A stretch of 64,000 nt of DNA, taken from Cricetomys ansorgei. Its lineage: Eukaryota > Chordata > Mammalia > Rodentia > Nesomyidae. The notes beneath the pieces were generated by a model. The model was not told the DNA's origin. It searched no databases and saw nothing but the letters and a program-made list of their open reading frames with translations. Where the stretch lies: the NCBI GenBank assembly GCA_026225945.1, contig JAMJFZ010001657.1:2826501-2890500 (forward strand). Reading direction: 5' to 3'. Both the position numbers and the translations under genes were made by a program. Shown here in pieces: positions 48,780-60,253 of this stretch (positions within the stretch are counted from its first letter, which is position 1; every line of letters begins with the position of its first letter).

Positions 48780-49270
48780 GACAGAACCAACACCATCTTA
48801 AACTGCACAATCCATTTTAGAACATAGACAAAGTTCAGATTCCCAGGAAAATGAAAAAAGCCTCTAGCCTTTAGATCCCACAAACAAATTAATTGTTAGG
48901 TACTTGTTTTGAGAACTGAGATGTGTCATTTCTGGGTTATGGTGACTGACAGTGTTTGCTAGTGAGTTTCTGATTGGTTAAAAGTTACGACTAACTTGTG
49001 TTTATGTTGACACAAAATGTTTATGGTTTTCAAGATTAAATGGTTTGTAAAAATTTGAATTTTGGGTAGTAGCTCTGAACTTTCAGACTATGTCCCTGGC
49101 TGGTTCAGCTTTCTTTCTTTCTCTTTTTCTTTCTTTTTTTTTTTATGCTTAAAGTCAGTAAAATTTTCTTTTCTTTCAACAAAGCTGTGTGTCTGTACAA
49201 TTTGATCAAAAGGACCCTTCAACAATCCTGCATTTAGTTATTTGTGGGCTCAAGTGGGGATTCAATGTTT
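48780..49270 (+). repeat. Possible degenerate retroviral LTR and primer site
   Basis: CACCATCTTAAACTGCACAA, a pyrimidine tract and a terminal CAACAAAGCTGTGTGTCTGT are followed by TGTGGGCTCAAGTGGGGATT (49243-49262), a loose match to a tRNA-Pro-type primer site of gammaretrovirus-like elements. No genes remain. The resemblance is weak and made from memory. Confidence 0.3.
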
Positions 49271-49585
49271 TTTTATTTGTTTGTTTTTCCAAAGCAGTAT
49301 CTAAGTGCCTGTTTCAAGAATTGCAGGTAAGTGGTCCTTACAAGGAGATTTATGAGCCTAGGTACTTCATGCATGGGGGAGACTGATAGAAATCTCACAC
49401 GCTGTGAGCATTAAACCTTCAGTATGATGAAAGCCAAGCTCTGATTTTCCTGAAATCAGGCAGGAAAAACACCTTGATCTTGCAGGCTCTGCAGCCTGTA
49501 GGTTCCAAGTCTCAGATGAATGACACATCTTTCTTGATACCTGAAGGGAATTTTGCACACTTTGAGGTGCTCCCTCTCGGACCCC

Positions 49586-49625
49586 GGATTATGCACAGAC
49601 CCCACGGATTATGCACAGACCCCAC
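49586..49625 (+). repeat. Perfect tandem 20-mer (two copies)
   Basis: GGATTATGCACAGACCCCAC occurs twice with no mismatch. Confidence 0.97.
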
Positions 49626-49751
49626 CCAAATACCAATTTTCATCACAAAAAGATCTTTTATTTTTAAGCACGAAAAATCAAAGGTGGCTTTTATACAAAA
49701 ACAGCAAAGAAAAAACTTTACAGGTGTACTTTTTGTTTGTTTGCTTTGTTT

Positions 49752-49893
49752 TTTTGAGACAGGGTTTCTCTGTTGTAACTCTGCTGTCCTAGAACTCACT
49801 CTGTAGACCAGGCTGATCTTGAACTCACAGAGATCTGCCTGGCTCTGCCTCCCGAGTGCTGGGATTAAAGGGGTGCACCACCACTGCCTGGCT
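49752..49893 (-). repeat. B1 SINE
   Basis: Near full-length reverse B1 with a T-rich 5' side. Confidence 0.94.
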
Positions 49894-50111
49894 ACAGATG
49901 TACTTTTAAGGAAAAATAGGAGACCAAATCAGGATAAGGTTGTGTTTTATGATGGGGCATGCTAAGTAGGGTGTACAATGAAGGATTTCTGATTGCTAGA
50001 CTTTGGCGGGCTGAGGAAGGGGCCTTGGTGTTCAGTCTCAAAACTGAGTTCATGGCCAAATAAGGGAATTGACCTTGGTGGCTAGCTTTAGTGTAAGAGC
50101 AAAAGTAACTC

Positions 50112-50595
50112 TGAGAGATCGATAGAACAAGGACATAACTTCCTGCAGTGCAAGGTGAGGCTGTTCAGGTGAGATAGTTCTGAATCTCCCTTGCCCAAGG
50201 ACATAACCTTGGATTATTGGGTACGGAGTGTCTAGATCCCATTTAGTTGACCCTACTGCATTGGATGTGCTCCAAATGCACCGGATGTGCTTGTCTGCTT
50301 GTAGGTGGGAAATAACCCAGACAGGAAGTACATCAGGATAGAAGCTTGCCACTAATTGGACCCGGTGGGAAGTATGTAGCCTTACAGGTTCTGCCTTTTT
50401 AAGCACCTGTGCCACATGACTTGGTGCCATCTGTGGGAACTCTGGAGGTGACGGGTTCACTCCATGGGCACCTCAGAATGAACCTGGTCAGAATTCATCT
50501 TCCTGGCCAGTATTTAATTAGTTTAATTAAAGCTTGCTTGCTTCAGATTTGGCTCAATTGTGGTGATTTTGTTCTCAATTGGATTTGGGATTTAC
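50112..50595 (+). repeat. Direct repeat copy 1 (probable LTR)
   Basis: A 484-bp unit recurring at 50832-51300 at very roughly 80% identity. Shared blocks include ATAACCCAGACAG, CTTGCCACT and TTCAGATTTGGCTCAA. It contains CCTTTTTAAG, which could be a TATA-like box, and a TTAATTAAA near the end. An old LTR pair is likely. Confidence 0.7.
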
Positions 50596-50831
50596 ATTAG
50601 GAGCGTGATCTAATGGCTTACTAAGGGAGGAGGAAGGAGGACCTGCCTGTGTCATGTTTGGACCTCTCTGAGCCCTTTATTCTCAGGAGGTAGATGCCAT
50701 GTCTGCCAGTCTCTGGCCTGTTATAGTTCTACAATACCTATCATGAAATCACTGGGTGAGACACCATGCATAAAAATTTGCAACATCTTGTAAGAGCAAG
50801 AGTTATGTCTTAAATTTTAATTATTGTGCCT

Positions 50832-51300
50832 AAGAGATCTATAGAACAAGGACAGATAACTTCCTGGAGTGCTGGGTGGGGCTGTTCCAAGTGAGATACA
50901 GAAAGACATAATCTTGTAATCTCACTTGCCCAAGGACAGATAATGTCCTGGAATATTGGGTAGGTACTGTCTAAATTCCATATGGTTAATCCGACTACAA
51001 ATGCCCTGCATAGACTTAGTCATTTGTAGGTGGGAGATAACCCAGACAGAAAGTACCTCAGGATACAGGCTTGCCACTGAATGGACCTGGTGGGAAGTAC
51101 ATAGCCTTATGGGTTTGCCTTTTTAAGTATCTATTCCACATGACTCAGGGCCATTTTGTGGGAACTTCAGAGTGGCAGGACCACTCTGTGGCAACCTCAA
51201 AATGGTCCTGGCCAGTATTTAATTAATTTAATTGAAACTCGCTTCAGATTTGGCTCAAAATTGTAGTGATGGTCTCATTCTCAACCAATGGGATTTACAA
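50832..51300 (+). repeat. Direct repeat copy 2 (probable LTR)
   Basis: Partner of 50112-50595 in the same orientation, separated by 236 bp of unrelated sequence, too short for a retroviral interior. Confidence 0.7.
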
Positions 51301-51704
51301 TCTGCAGATAGGACTTGGAATAACTTTTTCTTGAAACCCTTCCATGATCTTTTGTCCGTGGACCAGAGTAATTATTTGATAAAGGCTGGAAGATGTGATG
51401 TTTCCAGTTTCTTATGTCACACTGGAGTTGAGGTAGCTCTGTTTTTGGTGTCACCACTACACTGAAACTGTTGTGATCAAGATTGAGATTTTTCAGTGTA
51501 CTAAATTATCTCATTATTACCCTCATATCAACAAAAGGGAACCAGCTCCCCTGAAAATATTTTAGGATAAGGGTCTCTATTCTATATTTTTCTATTATTA
51601 TTTTTCTGAGTCTCTTGTGGATGCCTCTGCCTCACTTCAAGATACTGGTCTTCTGCAGGAGTCGCTTGATCCTGTTCTTTTCTTTTTGTTTGTTTTTTTT
51701 TTTT

Positions 51705-51843
51705 TTCTAGACAGGGTTTCTCTGTGTAGCCCTGGCTGTCCTGGAACTTGATCTGTAGACCACGCTGGTCTTGAACTCAGAGATTGGCCTGGCTCTGTCT
51801 CTTGAGTGCTGGGACTAAAGGTGTTCTCCACCACTGCCCAGCC
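51705..51843 (-). repeat. B1 SINE
   Basis: Near full-length reverse B1 with a long T run on its left. Confidence 0.94.
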
Positions 51844-51956
51844 AAAAGTTCAAAAGTTTTCTTTTTAATTCCATTGGTTTGAAATATCACCTCTCTGTTC
51901 TCAGATTTGTAGTTCAACCCCAGCCTCTGCCCAATTTGACATCTTGTTAGATTTTT

Positions 51957-52006
51957 GATATATATATATAATATATATATATTATATACTATATACTATA
52001 TATATC
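51957..52006. repeat. (TA)n-rich tract
   Basis: About 50 bp of TA steps, self-complementary. Confidence 0.9.
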
Positions 52007-52735
52007 TCGAATTCATACAAATAAAACAGAAATCCTCTATGATCCAATGTCATCAAAGTTTGGGGACCACTGAATAAGGCAAGAGATTATTGTGCCTCAA
52101 ATCAGGGTAGAAAGCCATGGAAGTGGTAACACTTGTTCAGATTCTGAAAATGTTTTTTGATGATTTCAGTAAGTCTTTCGCTCAGTGTGGGATAATGGGA
52201 AAAAAGAGAGAGAGATTAAGTGTGGTATCACAGCTTTTGGATCAAGGAAGGGAATAGTGTGGTTGTCATTATCTGATATGAGGTGTTTCGGTGGGGGGCT
52301 GGCTTTGTGTCTGTTGTATTTGAGACACCTAGTGAGTGGCAAACCATGAAAGAGGTTTTAGCTTCAGATCCTAGTTGGGAGCTTTAGTTGTATGGTAAAG
52401 TATGAAGTTGTGAAACAGGGTAAAAGAAGAGACTGAAGTCTAAACCTTGTGGTATTCTATTATTAACAGAGACAAGACTACTTACTAACAGGGAGCCTAG
52501 CCTGGCTTGGTCTGTCTAGAGAGGTGGGAGGAAAACCAGGAGAATGTGGAAGACCTAGAAGCCAAGTAAACAGTGTCAAGAAGCAGGGAGTTATCGACTG
52601 GGTCGGATACCGCTGATGAGTCAAGCAAGATGAGAACTGAGTTGATCTCAGGATCATTGGAGGACCTTGACAAGAGCAGTTTTGGGGGAAGAGGAAGGGT
52701 CAGTTTGATCAGAGTAAGTTTAGTGATAAGCTAAT

Positions 52736-53095
52736 TGTGGTTATTGGCTTGACACAGTTGGAAGAGGGAACTGCAGCTAAAGAATCGTCTCTATCAGATT
52801 GGCTTGTGGGACATTTTCTTGATTGCTGATTGATAGAGGAGGTCCAGCTCACTTGTGTGGTACCATCTCTGAGGAGATGGACCTGGGCTGAATAAGATAG
52901 CTGAACGCAAGCCCAGGAGCAAGCCAAAGCCAGTTAGTATTCATTCGCAGTTTCTGCTTTACTTCCTGCTCTAACTCCTGCCCCCTTTCCTCAGGGTTGG
53001 ACTGTGATCTAGAAGTGTAAGCCAAATGCCTCTTTCGTCCTGAAGTTGTTTCTGGTCAGGGTATTTATCATAGCCCCAGAACAAAAACTAGGACC
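52736..53095 (+). mobile_element. Solo LTR, same family as 40561-42483
   Basis: TGTGGTTATTGGCTTGACAC, TTGTGGGACATTTTCTTGAT and AAGTGTAAGCCAAATGCC correspond block by block to the LTRs of the intron 2 element, but with more divergence. Confidence 0.72.
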
Positions 53096-53101
53096 GTTTA
53101 T

Positions 53102-53142
53102 GATAGATAGATAGATAGATAGGTAGGTAGGTAGGTAGGTAG
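53102..53142. repeat. (GATA)n(GGTA)n microsatellite
   Basis: Five GATA units pass into five GGTA units immediately after the solo LTR. Confidence 0.95.
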
Positions 53143-53259
53143 AAAAAAGAGAGTTTGAGTGAGTTAGGATAACTCTTTGAGGAGATTTATCGTAAGGAAA
53201 TACAGATAAATGGGCAGTAGCTGGCAAGGAATCTGAGGTCAAGGGGGTAATGCAAAATG

Positions 53260-53261
<2 letters not shown>

Positions 53262-53298
<37 letters not shown>
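53262..53298. repeat. (GT)n microsatellite
   Basis: About 18 GT units. Confidence 0.95.
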
Positions 53299-53302
<4 letters not shown>

Positions 53303-54124
53303 TTTGATAGATTAAGAGAAAGAAGTGTTCCACTTAATCCTTTGGTTGGGGAGATGGGTGGGATCTGATGCAGAAGAGAAGACTCATTATCTTTCAGTGG
53401 TCACTTGGGTGATTCATCTGTTGACATGCTGGAGAGTAGAGCAGAGCAGTGGTGGGGGTCGAGTGTGATGTTGCTATGTGCAAATTGTCTTCCATTGGCT
53501 TTGACGCTTTCATTGAGTTCAATGGGAATTCAGCCTGGCAGAGTGACCAAACTTCTAACCAGCCTAGTATCCAGGCTTCCAGTGTCAGGTGCTAAGGACT
53601 GCCATAAAGAACCCAGTTATCTATAACAGCTCCCCAACCTATTGGAAAGTGATTTAATATCACTGCTGAATATAGTTAGCTATTGAGACAAGAAAATTGC
53701 CAGTAGGGGGCAAGCTAAACACGTGTTGTATGATTGTAAGTAGTGATCTTATGATATTCATGTTGATTTTGTTTTAAAATTTATATTGGAAAAAATATAA
53801 AAAGGAAATACAAAAAGCCCAAGGGAAAAATAAAACTGAAATTTATACTGACATTTCAATATTTATCTTTAGTTCTGCCCACATTTTGATTTTGTTACTT
53901 TCTGACCCCCATTTTGGACTAAACTCACACCTGGAATCCCTGAGAATCGTCCTGGTAATGATCAAATTGGTATCCAGAGGTAACAGCCAGCACACAGCTG
54001 GAGGTTGAAAGAGTGTACTTTCTCCTACACTCAGTCTGATTGACAGGGTGGCCATCCTTCACAAGGGAGGAGGTTTTCTTTTCTTCACTTATGTACTAGA
54101 CAGCACCCTAAAAACACTTGTTTT

Positions 54125-54200
54125 TAAAAATAAGGATCTTGTAAGTTCAGGACTAGTCTGGGCTACATAGTGAGACCCTGTCTAAAACAAAACAAAATAC
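54125..54200 (+). repeat. B1 fragment
   Basis: AGTCTGGGCTACATAGTGAG then ACCCTGTCTAAAACAAAACA: the right half of a B1. Confidence 0.8.
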
Positions 54201-54929
54201 ATTAAAAAATAAAATAAAGATCTAAAGTTTAATTTCTCAAAAGAGTTATTTAAACCTGGCCATCCACTTTTTTTTTTTTTTCTATAATCAAAACCCACTA
54301 GTATTTTATTTTCGCTGGAATGTCTTTGGGGATAACATTGAGTTTGTGCCAAAATTGGTTTATATTGACCATGTCCTGTTCTCTACCCGCCTCAGCCATG
54401 CACATTTGGGTATCTGGGAACCAGCTCTTTGTTTCTCCTGCTCTAGATCCATCTGGATAGCAGTTACCCTCAGAGGAAGTGTGCTGTGCAGGATACTGAA
54501 ATCAGGGGAAAGTGGTCAAGTCCTGCTTGATTATGGGAAGACAGCAGGGAGGAGTGACAATCCCCAGTTCACGTGCAATTGAAGTTGAAATGAAAATAGA
54601 AAATAGCATTGGGGGAGGAGGTCAGGGTAAATAGCCTACCGTGGTTAGTTTCACTTCTGCTGTGCTTAAGTACGTGGCTTTATGAATCTGACCACCAAGG
54701 GCCCTATCAAGTTGGCCCCCGATGCCTGCATCATCGTGCCTCTATTAGCTTCTGGGTCTCTAGTAGCCACTGTCTCACTTGTGAACTCCTGAAACTGAAG
54801 CAAAACTGTTCGGGATTTTTTTTGTTTCTGTTTTTGGCTTTTTGCTTTTTATTTTCTGTTCAGCAACATCTGGTAAGTTGTTTCTCTTATGTTTCTCTGA
54901 TGGTTTGTGGATTTTTTTTAATCATAGAG

Positions 54930-55530
54930 GCTTAACATGAATAGTTTTAGATTTGCAGAAAACTTGAGAAAAGAATTCATGTAACCTGTACTCAGTTGCC
55001 CTGATTTTACTGGAGTAGTGCATTAGTTATGAATGAGTCTGTATTGCTTCATCAGTGCTAGGTAATGCCAATGTTTTAGTGACTGAAGATTCTGAGTTTA
55101 TATCCAGGGTCTACTGTTCTACTGTAGGATCCCCTTCTGTCTCTGTAGTTCCTCTTGCTATAACCTGAGACCTTTCTTGTTTTTGATGATTTGGAAGAGT
55201 GTTGGTCTGGCACTTTGTAGGATTCTCTATTTTCTTATATCTTTTTTCTCATAGTTAGATTAGATTTAGGGGTTAGGGGAAGAAGATCACAGAGCTGAAA
55301 TCATTCTCATCACACCTCAAGGAGAATAAACAGCATCTCCTTGAACTATGACTGTTGGCGCTGACCTGGATCACCTGGCTGAGGTGGTATTGGATGAATT
55401 ACTTCTTTCCCTCCAATTTCCATATTGTACCCTTCAGAAGGAAGTGAGTTCACAAAAAGTCCCCAAGGAATGGGGAGTTGTGCTTCTGTCCATGAGGATG
55501 GGGTGGCCACATCCATGCTGGGGGTCTTCC
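54930..55530. mobile_element. Ancient L1M-like 3' UTR fragment
   Basis: TTTTAGATTTGCAGAAAACT, TGACCTGGATCACCTGGCTG and GGAAGTGAGTTCACAAAAAG follow, in order, a 3' region I know from old eutherian L1 elements. Orientation is not assigned. Confidence 0.6.
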
Positions 55531-56299
55531 GTATGGGAGACGTGTCTCTTTTCTATGGACTAACTTTATAAAGTGAGTTACAGGTTTCCTGTTTCCACCA
55601 TGTTGCCGCAGGGTCTCTTGTTTCTTCCACTGTTCTGCTCAGTGCACTCCAGGCTAGGCAGCCTGGGAGCTTACAGCTGATTCCCTGGCAGCTGTCTCCA
55701 CCTGCCATCTCCCTGTAAGAGTGCCAGAATTAGAGATGTGTCCTCCTGCTGGCTTTTCATATGTGTTCTGAGCATGGAACTTCCTGTCAGGGCTTGTGCA
55801 GGAACCGTCTCCTTAGCCCAAGATGAATTATTTCTTAAGGGTAAAATGAATTTCGCCTTTATGTTTATGAGAGTGAATTTTAAGGTCATTATAAGTACCA
55901 ATATACTAGACATTGGGAGAACAACATGTTAGTTTGATTTTAAGAAAACGTAACATCATTTTAGGCAAGTCAGAAGCATTTCTCCCAAAATACAACGACT
56001 AGTGCATGCATTGTTGGGGTCGTATGGATTCATGACGAGGAGAAATGTTGCATCTCACTACTCTGACAAGTTTGGGAGAGAAAATAAAGTTAAACTTTGC
56101 TTAATCAGAATTGGATGATATCTTCTTAACTATTCACCTAGGGGGAAAGTTGGCAGAAAAACACGTTACCTGTGTCCCTCTGCCTCTGGCAGGCATGTAA
56201 CATTGCTCACACTGGCTAATGGACTATGTGACAACCACCTCTTTTCCTTCAGTAACTTGAAGGCTTGGCGTGAGAATTCTTGTTTTAAATGCTCTTGAC

Positions 56300-56395
56300 T
56301 TTGCTGTCAGGTGACTGTCACCTTACTGTGTGACTGTGGACAAGTGCCCATTCTGTGTTTCAGAGTCCATGTCTGTAAAAGCAAAGACCTTGATA
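56300..56395 (+). repeat. MIR relic
   Basis: CTTACTGTGTGACTGTGGAC followed by AAGTG and CATGTCTGTAAAAGC matches the MIR core. Confidence 0.6.
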
Positions 56396-58029
56396 TTCTT
56401 TCTTTATTTCCACTCTCCACAGCTGGTAGGGATGATGAGTTTGTATCACTTCTCTTACTGCACATTTGAAAAGAGGTCACAGGCAAAGACAAAAGACAGG
56501 AAGGATGAGAGAGAGGCAATAGTAACCGTCAAAAGTCAGTTATTTAACAGGAAATCAGCACTGGGCAGCCATCCCATGTGTAACCTGCAGAGCATCGTTT
56601 AAAAGATGCTATTCTTGGGCTCAGCGTGTGTGAATGTAAATAAGCCCTAAAAGCAAAACTTGAGTTGTGTTCAGCTGAAACACAAGTGCTCGCAGAAGCT
56701 TGCTGGTCTGCGCAGTACAAGTTTAGACTGCTTTGGATTGGTTCTTCACAGAAACCAAAATTTCTCACCATACTCCACCATTATTACCTCCCTCTGTGGG
56801 GAAGTAGATCCTGGCATCGGCTGAGGAAGGCTATTTTCTCTTTAAGACACTGAACTCGGCACTGGTACCCCTGCTGGTGATGTTTCAAAATGAGGATTCT
56901 CACTCTTTCAGCATCTGATACACCAGATGGGAAACCCAAGGCCCAGGAGTGGCAAGGTGGCTTGTGGGAAGTCTGACAGCTCCACAGCTCTTTTGGTTGG
57001 TAGCAGAATGAGAAACTAAGTGGCCTCTGCCACTGTAGCAGTTACTTCCAGCTAGCCCCTTACAGGGTTTCCTCTTGCTCGCTTTATAGAACATTCTTGT
57101 CCGTTTTCTAGTGTTTTAGTTTGTCAACCAAATGGCCCCTTCTTCACAGTCTTTCAACTTGACAAAAGGAATCTGAAACCTAAATTCCTATAACCTGTTT
57201 CAAGTAACTCCCATTATCTCCACGTGTCAGATAGAGGTCACAAAACCTCTTGTGTCCTGGTACTGTGGCTGCTGTTTTGGTGAGAGGCTTGCAGTTTGGT
57301 GTCTGCACTGATGCAGCCAAACTCAGTCTAACCCTGGATAGATATGTGCCAACATATTTTTCTGGACACCATGTGCTGTTGATACAGTAAATGAAGTCAG
57401 TTGAGCTTTCTCCTGACCTTGAAAGAAGCCCAAACCACTGCTCGTGTTCCAGAACCCAGTGAGCATACTTGCTTCTTTGCTAAACTCTTTGTATTTTTAA
57501 AAATGTGCTTCGATCCACATCCTTTTGAAATGGCAAGGCCTTAGTCTCAGGATGGGTCTTAAGGCATCTGCAAATCCAAGAGTCTGAGAAATGCTCACGT
57601 AGGGCAATGACAGTATGCCGATGTTTTTGCTGTGGCCTGTTTGCTCTTACGGGCTTTGTGTGGATACACTGTTTCCTCCTTGCTCTTGGAATTTGAGTTC
57701 TAGAACAGAGATGGTCCTATCAAATCACAGATTTTTGTTTTACAGTGGGACCACACGTAGTCTTTGGTTTCCACTGTCCACAGTGGTGACCCAATGATTA
57801 ACGTTCTGGGTGATGATGGCTCAGCGAACCGCCGTTCTTTAGGAAACAGCAGAGCTCTCTGCCACTTCCTCGTTTTGTACCGGAAGTCACTGGCAGGCCT
57901 TACTGTGGAGTGGCTGTGCTGTAGGTCAGCTGCCTTTTCTGTCCTCACTCACTTTGGTCCTGATGTGGTTTAGTGTTTTTTGTGTTTGTAATAGTAATTT
58001 TTAAGCTTTTAATTTAATTTTAAATTTTA

Positions 58030-58222
58030 TTTTACGCGTATTGTAAGTGCCTGTGCACTATGTGTATGCCCACTACTCACAAAAGCTAGAAGAGGGCGTT
58101 GGATCCCCTGGGGCCAAAGTTATGGAAGATTGTGAGCCCGTATGTGAGTGCTGGGAATAGAACCTGGATCCTCTGCAAGAACAGTCAGTGTTCTTAACTG
58201 CTGGACCATCTCTCCAGACTCA
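58030..58222 (-). repeat. B2-type SINE
   Basis: GTATGTGAGTGCTGGGAATA, CTGCAAGAACAGTCAGTGTT and ACCATCTCTCCAGACTC: body and tRNA-like head in reverse. Confidence 0.88.
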
Positions 58223-58484
58223 AGTATTTCAAATCAGAAGTCACTGTGTCTCTCATAAAATGTGACTTTGAGGGTTTCACCTCCCAGCATTTCTGCTAAG
58301 CACTTCAATCCAGAGCTCAGAATCTCGGCATTTGAGGATGCCCTAAGGTTCATCTGGTCCATTACCAGATGGTCATACACATTGGTGCCATTTATCAGAC
58401 TTCTCTAGTAGCAGAAAAATGTGAAGAACTCATAGTTCAGTTAGAAGGAGGAAACCTAAATAAACCATGGTTACTGGTCTGGAA

Positions 58485-58578
58485 ATAGTGCTACATACCT
58501 GTAATCCCAGCACTCCAGAGTTTGAGGCAAGAGTTTTGTGAATTGGAGGCCAATCTGGACCTAAACTGTACAGAAAGA
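58485..58578 (+). repeat. B1 fragment
   Basis: GTGCTACATACCTGTAATCC and TTGGAGGCCAATCTGGACC; its tail opens into the purine tract that follows. Confidence 0.78.
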
Positions 58579-58728
58579 TGTTATGAAAAGAAAGAAAGAA
58601 AGAAAAGAGAGAGAGAGAAAGAAAGAGAGAGGCAGATAGAAGAGATAGAAAAAGAAATAACGAAAGAAAAAGAGAGAGGAAAAAAAAGAGGAGAAGGGAG
58701 GGAGGGAGAGAGAAAAGAAAGAAAAGTC
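58579..58728 (+). repeat. Purine (GA/GAAA)n tract, about 150 bp
   Basis: Nearly pure A/G on the plus strand with only a handful of pyrimidines, in GAAA, GAGA and GGGA registers. It ends about 450 bp before the proposed Nuggc promoter. Such tracts can form triplex (H-DNA) structures. Confidence 0.92.
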
Positions 58729-59183
58729 ATCATAATTGGGCCATCACAGAACAGCAGGACCTGAGAAGGGAATGATTAGGGATTCGGGCACCTTATTAGA
58801 GAGAAAAAAGTCCAAGAACAAAATCTTGAATAAGGGTAGAAGTTCACAGGGAAGAAAAGAGACAGGGCATCCCGTTGTGCCAGGTTTGTGGAAATTCACC
58901 AGAACTCCCTTCCCTGGAGAACCGTGGAAGATGCGAGGGGCCTGAGAGAGGGCTGCAGGCAGGGGCAGGGAGAGCTAAAGGGCTCCTGACCTCGCATACG
59001 ATCAGCATCCCGCCACATTCAACCAGCATGTACCAAACACAAAAGTCAGGTCAGATCTGCGAGCTGAACTAGATCATCTCAACCGATGAGTTGCGATTTC
59101 AGTGTGGGGGTCCTGTGTAAATAAGGCAATGGTGCTTTATTTAGGGAGTCTGTCTCCCTGCGGCCCATGAGACTAGCGGAAGT

Positions 59184-59290
59184 TGACGCGTCAGGAAGTT
59201 TTGCACATTTCAGAATATGCAAATCAGAATATTTCCCAAGGGCTGGCGGCTCTGGTTTTAAAAAGCTCAGCTGAGTGTTCTTGCGGAGAA
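59184..59290 (+). promoter_or_regulatory. Nuggc: Probable Nuggc promoter: octamer plus TATA-like box
   Basis: A perfect octamer ATGCAAAT (59217-59224) lies 40 bp upstream of TTTTAAAAAG (59256-59265). That spacing is characteristic of immunoglobulin and other B-cell promoters, where Oct-1/Oct-2 with OBF-1 bind. An ETS/PU.1-type AGGAAGT (59193-59199) directly overlaps the end of a 10-bp palindrome TGACGCGTCA (59184-59193) containing two ATF/CRE-like half sites. A start near 59285-59290 would follow from the TATA-like box. The assignment rests on motif spacing and on Nuggc being B-cell restricted; no expression data are available. Confidence 0.45.
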
Positions 59291-59580
59291 ACAGTGGCCA
59301 CGGAGAGAAAGGACTCTGGGCACTCCCCACCCTGTTCCTGTACCTCATCTGTGTGTGCAGAGAAGGAGGTTCCCGGGCAGTGTATGTCCATCTGCTCTGT
59401 GTAGTGTCCTCTATTCTGAGCTTCTATAGGACCCAGGGTCTTGTTCATATGCATGCCCTGTCGTACCTGACAGTTACCTGGACACAGGCCAGCTGTGACA
59501 CTTCCTTTGGATGTTTTCATACTACTGCCCCCTCCCCCGCAGATGCCCCATGCTTCAGGGCCGCATATAATCAACTCCCA
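59288..59580 (+). other. Nuggc: Candidate noncoding exon 1 of Nuggc
   Basis: From the predicted start, the first strong donor downstream is GTAAGT at 59581. Joining it to the acceptor before 60254 gives a 5' leader of about 330 nt. Against this, the segment contains several upstream ATGs, which is unusual, so the true leader may be shorter or start elsewhere. Confidence 0.28.
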
Positions 59581-60094
59581 GTAAGTTGTTTTCCTGTTTT
59601 AAGTGGAGTGAGGAAGGTCCATGAGACAGCATGACTAGACCTCTCCTTCCCTGCTCCGTATCCAGCAATGAAACTCCAGCCCTGAGAAATGGCATGTAGA
59701 TATTCCAGCTTCAGGCTGACTCTTTCTGGAAATAAATATCATTGGCACAGGTTCAAGTTCACCTGACTGAGACAGTCAGTCTCAGCAGTCAGTGTGTAGA
59801 ACTTGACCTCCACAGCTCTGATGACCAGAAGTTTAATCTCATTTCAGAATGAGTTGCCCTAAAGATCTCAGGCAGTATCAGGATCAAATCCCCCCAGATA
59901 GGTGTGCGATGGAGAGCCAATGACCACATATTGATCTTTGTCACATGCAGTGTCAACGAGTGGGGCATGAGGCATTGTGAGGGTTTCAAAGAGAAGTGAG
60001 AATTCCCCCTGCTGTTTATAATATTGAAATCTAGTGGCAGATACAAAATACAGCATGTTTTGTGTATTATCACTTTGGGAGGTTCGTATTTTTA

Positions 60095-60200
60095 TTTTTT
60101 AATGAGAGACAGGGTCTTGCTGTATAGCCTAGGCTGGCTTCGAACTTTTGATTCTCTTGCTTCAGTCTTTCAAGTAACAGGATCGTGACTCCAGCCAGCT
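60095..60200 (-). repeat. B1 SINE, diverged
   Basis: GAGACAGGGTCTTGCTGTAT and AGGCTGGCTTCGAAC in reverse, about 50 bp before the Nuggc exon acceptor. Confidence 0.82.
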
Positions 60201-60253
60201 GCCTTTGTGCCTGTAATGTGTACCTCTTTCCTCTTTATTTGTTGCCTTTTCAG

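Larger units (their letters stand above)
48216..59183. other. Intergenic region between Elp3 and Nuggc
   Basis: No coding exon could be supported. The left third is LTR-derived, the middle carries B1s, a solo LTR and microsatellites, and the right third has an L1M-like piece and a B2-like SINE. 53300-54110 and 55540-58030 show nothing I recognise apart from a MIR relic near 56300. Confidence 0.65.

Noticed and set aside
53101..53298. CRISPR-like repeats
   Set aside because: These are GATA/GGTA and GT microsatellites without spacer structure, in a mammalian genome.
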